A stretch of DNA of 64,000 bases from Dicyema japonicum (taxonomy: Eukaryota > Dicyemida > Rhombozoa > Dicyemidae). The stretch lies in contig RDEW01000059.1 of NCBI GenBank assembly GCA_011109175.1, forward strand, positions 202,012 to 266,011, given 5' to 3'. Every line of letters begins with the position of its first letter. Positions within the stretch are counted from its first letter, which is position 1. Under the pieces are notes generated by a model, which saw nothing but the letters and a program-made list of their open reading frames with translations, was not told where the DNA came from and did not search any database. Of the stretch, positions 58,810-64,000 are shown piece by piece. Position numbers and translations under genes: made by a program.

Positions 58810-59135
58810 ATTCATNCATTCAGTGTAATTTCACCACTAACTGCTCTCATAATGTATCCTTCCATCCTTCTGAAGTATTCTTCACAGTCCTCAGGGGTAA
58901 TCAATTCGAAAGATGAGATAAGATATCTTAGCTGTAAATCATCAATAAAGACCCTCTCTTCACAAAATCCTTTCATTTTAAGAGGACATTCTCAATTGGA
59001 TTAAGGAATGGTGAGTGTGGAGAAAGATATAGTATCTTGAAGTAGTGGGATTGGATTACATCGTTGATTCCATTGCAATGGTGAATCCTAGCATTGTCCA
59101 TGACGAAATAGAGATCCACAATTCCTTTATAATTA
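58810..59135 (-). mobile_element. IS630/Tc1-like DDE transposase relic
   Basis: Minus strand reads DLYFVMDNARIHHCNGINDV, then LYLSPHSPFLNPIENVLLK and, after one frame change, ERVFIDDLQLRYLISSFELI and TPEDCEEYFRRMEGYIMRAV. The second catalytic Asp (MDNARIHH) and the NPIENV block are intact. About 110 C-terminal residues are present; the N-terminal part is missing. It abuts a LINE 3' end at 59140. Confidence 0.8.
58816..58816. other. Ambiguous base (N)
   Basis: The only non-ACGT base in the window, within the IS630-like relic's 3' region. Confidence 0.95.
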
Positions 59136-59139
59136 TTAT

Positions 59140-60560
59140 TATTACCCCAGGATCACTGGGTCAAAGAGAAAGAAATAAAAGTTTTCAACTAACTAAGTGA
59201 TCCCAGACCGAACAGGGAGAGGACGAGTCAGGTGGGGTCGAGAATCCTGAACAGCTCTTCTCATTGGAAATGGGATCGGCTAAAAATTTCTGTATGGTTG
59301 TAGATATTCGAAAGTGTATGGAATAAAAAGCAGCTCGGTAAAATAGCCTCCTTCGAGAGTTTCCGTTGTAATTTGATTAAGAAATTTTCAATGGGCTGGA
59401 TTTGTGTTCTGGTCCAATTAACCTTATTGCAGTCTCCTCGATTGCGGATAGTTTCAATGAGGAGGATCGTGAAATCTACATTGCCCATGAAGGACTTGCA
59501 TACGTCATCGTTGGTCGGATAAATTGATTATAAATCGTGGCAAGACCACCAGTTTGGTCTATAAGTGTTTTTGAGAGCACTTTTAAAATTCTCATTTTCT
59601 TCAGAGTAGAAGTTACTTTGTTTTCAACATGTCGGATAAAGGTGAGTCCCTGATCAAAGGTTACTCCCAGAATCTTCGGTGTTTGTTATAGAATAGCTTC
59701 GTTCTTCATAAAGATTTGGTTCAATACAGAGCTGTCTATTGTAGTGGTAAACAGCGTGACAGAGGACTTTGTTGCTGATGTGTCGACTCTCCGCTTCGAG
59801 AGCTATAGTTCCAGCTTGTCAAGCATTTGTTGAGCGAGACTGAGTCGCTGATTGAATGTTTCTGTTTTGGAGGCAAGAGTGATATCGTCGGCATAGGAGA
59901 GGATTAGACAGTTTTCATTACAGGTTTGTGGCATGTCGTTTATATAGAGATTGAAGAGTTGGGGTGATATGGGGAGCCTTGAGAGACTCCATTTGGGAAA
60001 TAGCGAGATCTTGATTTGATGTTGTTGCAGAGTTCTTGTGCTCGTCTTCCATTTAGGAAGTTTCCAAGCCAAAGTTTCAGGTTCGGATGGATGTTGGTTT
60101 CAAATATTTTATTTGTAAGGAGTTTCCTGGTGACTGAGTAGAACGCTTTTGTGATATCCACGAATATAAGTACTGTCCTCTGATGAGGTTGGGGGAGTTA
60201 AATCATTCCGTAAATGATTGTGTTGTGGTCGAATGGTTACCCCAAAACCGTGGTGGGTCGAACGTATTGAGATTGAGTTTTTTACTTTTTTCCAGAACAT
60301 GCCTTTCATGGACCCTTGAGACCGGGCTCAGAATAGATATTGGGCAATAGGAAGATGGTTCATTTATTGGTTTGTTAGTTTTCGAATAGGTTTGATTAGA
60401 GACTTCTTCCATATTTGAAGAATTGTATTCGTGTTGATGGATATAGGTTAATAGTTCCAGGGCTCGATGGCCTTGGTGTTTCAGATTACATATGGTTACG
60501 TTGTCTGGTCCTATGGCCTCTGAGTTGTTGGCTTTGGATATGGCTCTGCGTTTGAGAACC
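59140..60560 (-). mobile_element. LINE relic with reverse transcriptase (Jockey/I-like)
   Basis: Right to left: SKANNSEAIGPDNVTICNLK (60530), PSSYCPISILSPVSRVHERH (60350), MDITKAFYSVTRKLLTNKI (motif A, 60160), FPNGVSQGSP (motif B), LSYADDITLASK (catalytic YADD, about 59900), KILGVTFDQGLTFIRHVENK (59680) and YNQFIRPTMTYASPSWAM (59540). The 3' end near 59140 carries GACCCAGTGATCCTGGGG, shared with 46060-46145. Multiple frame changes. Confidence 0.75.
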
Positions 60561-60735
60561 ACTGCTCTATATAATCTTGACAATAAGGTTTATGACTAGG
60601 GAGATTTTTTTGACTTTATATATCCGTAATTTTGACCAAAAATGACTATTGACCACAAAATTATATGTTGTTTTTCCATTTTTGTAATAGAATAAACCAG
60701 TGCTTCTCAACGATGTGCCGCGGCACACTGGTGGA
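60550..60735. repeat. hAT-like terminal motifs
   Basis: GTTTGAGAACCACTGCTCTA (reverse complement of a CAGTGGTTCTCAAAC terminus) at 60551 and CAGTGCTTCTCAACGATGTG with GCCGCGGCACACTGG at 60692 resemble ends of hAT elements. They may belong to different insertions; no transposase lies between them. Confidence 0.4.
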
Positions 60736-61369
60736 TAGATTCTAACAGGCATTCGTCAATTTCGAAAATATTATCATCCATGAAATGTTTGCGTGAAATA
60801 ATAATATTAAAGATAAGCTAAGCTTGTTAATCAGACATTTGTGTCCCTGAGTTTCCAGGAGTAGATAACTATCTAATCCTCCTTGGAGATGTTGAAAAAA
60901 TCTATAGACTTGGTGCTCAGGTCACTCTACCTCTCACCAACTTCAAAGTTTTCTTTACGATAGCGTTACTCTTATTGTAGTTAATGACATTATTGCAATG
61001 TTATAGTTCGATTTAGTCACTTTAAATAGATGAGTACTCATCAAACTATAAAATGAAAAATGGACTCGTACATCTTATCCATCAAGAGTGATACAAACGT
61101 TAAAGTTTGTGAGGATTTCATATCTTTGGCCTCAAATTCAATGAAAAGAGATATGTTGTCAGTTGTAGAAGCGATTGATGTTGCACATTCCGGAATTTGG
61201 AAGTAGTAATTATTATATTTGCTCAACTTTTTGATGTCGTAAAGAGGAACTTACCTCACTATATGAGGAGGAAGACTTCATGGAGGATGTGAAGAGCCTA
61301 GATTATTTCGCAATTTAAAACTGAGGCTACGTCGCTTGCTTTAATGTTGCTATCGGAGGGGAGAGGATT
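60736..61369. other. Unassigned spacer
   Basis: A 61-codon minus frame (61226-61041, with STTDNISLFIEFEAKDMKSS) is the only protein-like item and is not recognised. Confidence 0.3.
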
Positions 61370-61685
61370 TCGTGTGATGGTTGGGAAGACCTCCACCAAG
61401 GTGTTTCAGATGTTAGTTATGAGTGAAAACGTGGACACTCTTGTTTCTCATGAGGCTTTTTTACCTCTACTAGAATATCTAGTCCTTAAATCAGAGATCG
61501 AGAACTATCAGAGATCGAGAAGGGCTCTTAAAAGAGGATATCCATGAAGGGTCATACTATAACTCATGAAAATTTCGAGCGTCTCCTCAGCTAGGTGGAT
61601 CTAATGACGGCATTAAGAGGAAGAAAAACATTATTGATCAACTAGCTACATAGCACAACATGGCTCCACGTGGAGTTATTTGATT
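61370..61685 (-). repeat. GCGTGGCGCC-family repeat, inverted copy next to DRAM copy 2
   Basis: The reverse complement matches 55705-55945, including AAGGGTCATACTATAACTCA, CTAGGTGGATC and GATCAACTAGCTACATAGCA. It contains an extra tandem GATCGAGAACTATCAGA block at about 61495-61520. Confidence 0.8.
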
Positions 61686-63191
61686 ATTTTATTTGTTTAA
61701 CACCCAAGATCACGGTAAAACCAAAACTAACTATCACGTGATCCCGATGCGTTCGCCAAAATCCTCATTCTCCCAATGTCATCCCTCGTACCCACACAAG
61801 CTCGTACTGGACGGCTGACTGTATTTGCAGGGCCACCTTCCCGCATGCCGGAGTTTCGTTTAATGAGGCCTCCAAAGTAGTCGGTCCGGTTCTGTGTCTC
61901 CCACAAGACCACCGCTCCGTCATTCTGATAGCCTTCTTTTGAACGTCCTCGATTTTCTTAGTGTTTGTCCATGATAATGAAGGTCTCCACGAAGCAAACG
62001 CGTACGAGAAGCATGGTTCGATGTATTGTTTGCAAATGTTCATCAAGACTGAGTGGGTACCTGTCTTCCATATTCCAGATAAACATTTTAATACATTGAT
62101 CCTCTTCTCGCACTACAGAACAATGTTTGCCACGTGTGGTGACAATCATAAGTGTGTATCCAGTGTCACGCCCAGGATCTTCTGACATTTGGTAAAAGGG
62201 ATTTCAGCATTGTCCAATTTTAACTTGACAGTCATCTTCCCCAACCTTTTGTCCGAAGTAAACATAGACGTGACCAACTTTCTGGAATTTATCGTGAGTC
62301 GGTTCTTCATTACCCAGGCGTTGAGTCGGTTTAGGTTAATTTGTAATCTTTTTGTAGCATTTTGGATATCCCGATCACGCGAGGCCAAAACAATGTCGTC
62401 CGCATATGTAAGTAGAACATCGTTATTGGATTCCGGTATCGGGAGGTCTGCCAGGTATAAATTGAATAAGGCGGGGGATAAAGGAGATCCTTGGGTGACA
62501 TTTTTTGGAAGAAGACGCGAGACTGATTTCAGTCCTTCGAGGCATATACGTCTCCTTAAGAAATTTGTTATCCAAAGTTTAAGCTTCCCCGGGATCTCGG
62601 ACTGGAAAATTTTCTTTGATAATATTTTTCTCGAAATAGAATCAAAGGCCTTGTTAATATCAATGGAACATAAGACTGTTTTCAAATGCCTTGGTTTGTT
62701 TGAAAATCCATCTCTAATGAAGTTGGTTAATTTCTGTAGGTACGTTGATGTAGAACAATCCTTTTCTGGTAAGAAATCCTTGATTCTCCCAAGCACAAGC
62801 CTTTCCAGGATTTTCGATATGGAACATAACAATGACACAGGTCTAAATGATGCCGGATCTTCCTTAGGTTTTCCAGGTTTCAGTATAGGTCGGATGTTGG
62901 CTTGCTTCCATAACAACGGTATTACATTACAATTAATTGAATAGTTATACACCGACGTTAGAAAACGACTCCAATATCTCCAAGGTTCTTCAATACTAGA
63001 ATGTTGTTGTCGGTACCGGCAGAGTACGTTGTTCTTGTGAAACGCAGCGCATTCTTCAAGTCTTCATCCGAGAAGTAAACTGGGTTAGAATCCTTCTTCA
63101 GTTTTCTGCGTGAAGAGAGAAGCACTTCCGACTTGCTGTGTTGCACGAAATTTTTGTGTAGAGTTTTATCAAACTCTTGTTAACGTCTCAT
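61686..63191 (-). mobile_element. 5'-truncated LINE (Jockey/I-like) inserted in the inverted duplication
   Basis: Right to left: FSDEDLKNALRFTRTTYSAG (63080), then after one frame change WKQANIRPILKPGKPKEDP, ASFRPVSLLCSISKILERLV, VLCSIDINKAFDSISRKIL (motif A), KNVTQGSPLSPALFNLYLAD (motif B), LLTYADDIVLASRDRD (catalytic YADD) and KILGVTLDTHL in a 268-codon frame (62952-62146). The C-terminal region continues in other frames (ICKQYIEPCFSYAFASWRPS; TKKIEDVQKKAIRMTERW). The 3' end runs to about 61690. Its two sides (GATTATTTT... and GATTATAAA...) are contiguous in the uninterrupted copy at 55670-55710, marking the insertion site. It is the best-preserved LINE in the window. Confidence 0.85.
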
Positions 63192-63284
63192 GATTATAAA
63201 AATAAAAATAAAAACTTAAAATAAAATTATAAATTATTTGAAGTATTAAACTAATTTCAGAATAAACTTTGACCCGAAACTACA

Positions 63285-64000
63285 ATGAATCCTAATTTTT
63301 TTATTATAACATCAATTTTAAGTGCCTTCATAGGAATTGTCGGCACTGTAATTTTGAAAGAACTTTATCAGCCAAAGGACGATTTACCACTGATTCCATT
63401 CATCAGGTAATAAGAAATACAAATTCTAGTGATTTGTACAGAAATCACACTGAAAGTTCATTTTTCTCACTTTTTATGAATTTGTCTTTCTCATTGAGTC
63501 ACCTTGTTAATGATTTTAGACATTCTGATTCTCTACATCCAATATGACATAATAAAGATTTATCTTGTGAAAAAACGGGAGAAAAACACCCTTAATTTAC
63601 TGAGTCTCATCTCTCCCAAATCTGTGCTATCGGCTTGTTAGTTACAGTTAATTTTGAAGTATTTCATTGTATGTTTTGTAGTTAAACGACAAAACTAAAA
63701 TCCATATGATTGGGGGAGGAATAGGATTTGGGTTTCTTGCAGTGTCTATGGGATTAATGGCCTTGAATTTATACAAACTACATCCCTATCATTTCTCAAA
63801 GTTTCATTGCAGATTGCAGGTTATATTAACCTCCTTCTTCGTTTTGGTCATTATTTCGTGTATTTCCGTTTTTTTTTATTTAGTCACTGTTTTTCGAGTT
63901 GTCGCGTTTTACACAAAGACAAATGTAATGCTATTTCATATTTTAGTTTCTTCTCAGTGTCACAGCTTTCTTCGAATGGTCGGCTTTTTTTATGATTATG
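63285..64000 (+). pseudogene. DRAM: Inverted second copy of the DRAM-family gene, frameshifted, cut by window end
   Basis: Matches 55587-54870 in reverse complement, introns included, so it arose by DNA duplication and not retroposition. Exon 1 (MNPNFFIITSILSAF...) is intact. Near 63610-63620 CATCTCTCCCAAATC replaces CATCTCCTCCCTAATC, losing 1 nt within an exon, and CATCCCTATCATTTC near 63785 gains 2 nt relative to copy 1. Both break the reading frame. Splice donors and acceptors seen so far are conserved. Confidence 0.85.

Noticed and set aside
62189-62944. 251-codon plus-strand frame
   Set aside because: It is antisense to the LINE reverse transcriptase, whose YADD and other motifs are on the minus strand.
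1-64000. Microsporidian, nucleomorph or ciliate origin for the tiny introns
   Set aside because: EAG channel, Gq-alpha, A20/VPS9 Rabex-5 and DRAM are an animal-type set, and TAA, TAG and TGA all act as stops at gene ends or inside introns.

Overview
This window reads as nuclear DNA of a small-genome animal, most likely a dicyemid (a parasite of cephalopod kidneys). The evidence is a set of metazoan genes (EAG-type potassium channel, Gq-alpha, Rabex-5, DRAM, an ERp72-like disulfide isomerase, Derlin, an apolipoprotein-L-like protein) combined with extremely short GT-AG introns. About 27 introns that I placed by reading frame and homology are nearly all 19-32 nt, with one of 43 nt. Very short introns are a recalled hallmark of dicyemids. 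The DNA is AT-rich, uses standard stop codons and is crowded with degraded transposons. The species assignment is an inference.

Layout, left end: an EAG potassium channel gene (minus, 3' end beyond the window), then a ten-intron ERp72/PDIA4-like gene (minus, 2520-4511). After a LINE remnant comes a six-exon G-alpha(q) gene (plus, 7398-8554). From 8.8 to 19 kb the window is almost all mobile DNA: LINE relics with endonuclease and reverse transcriptase, an R2-type LINE 3' end with an open 537-codon frame, a ZBED5-like hAT relic and SINE remnants. A Rabex-5 gene (plus, 19103-20329) follows, then more hAT and LINE debris.

Middle: 24876-27948 holds a mucin-like gene built from about twenty 132-bp tandem repeats (44-residue Thr/Ser/Asn-rich unit) with a C-terminal hydrophobic end. 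Next are an RTE-like LINE, a pogo/jerky transposase relic, a SINE and an intronless apolipoprotein-L-like gene (31580-32401). A nearly full-length but frameshifted R2-type LINE lies at 34186-36690. A possible kinase-like gene, a Tc1 relic and a Derlin pseudogene follow. A coiled-coil gene candidate at 42.9-45.9 kb contains an inserted pogo element with clear terminal repeats and TA target duplication.

Right end: a DRAM-family gene (minus, 54589-55587) is present a second time in inverted orientation at 63285-64000, where it is frameshifted. The duplicated block includes a flanking repeat, and a 5'-truncated LINE has inserted into the second copy. Between the arms lie an RTE relic, an IS630/Tc1-like DDE relic and a further LINE.

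The host genes do not form an operon or pathway; several act on membranes or the secretory/endolysosomal route. The main story is compact, tiny-intron genes embedded in layered mobile elements.
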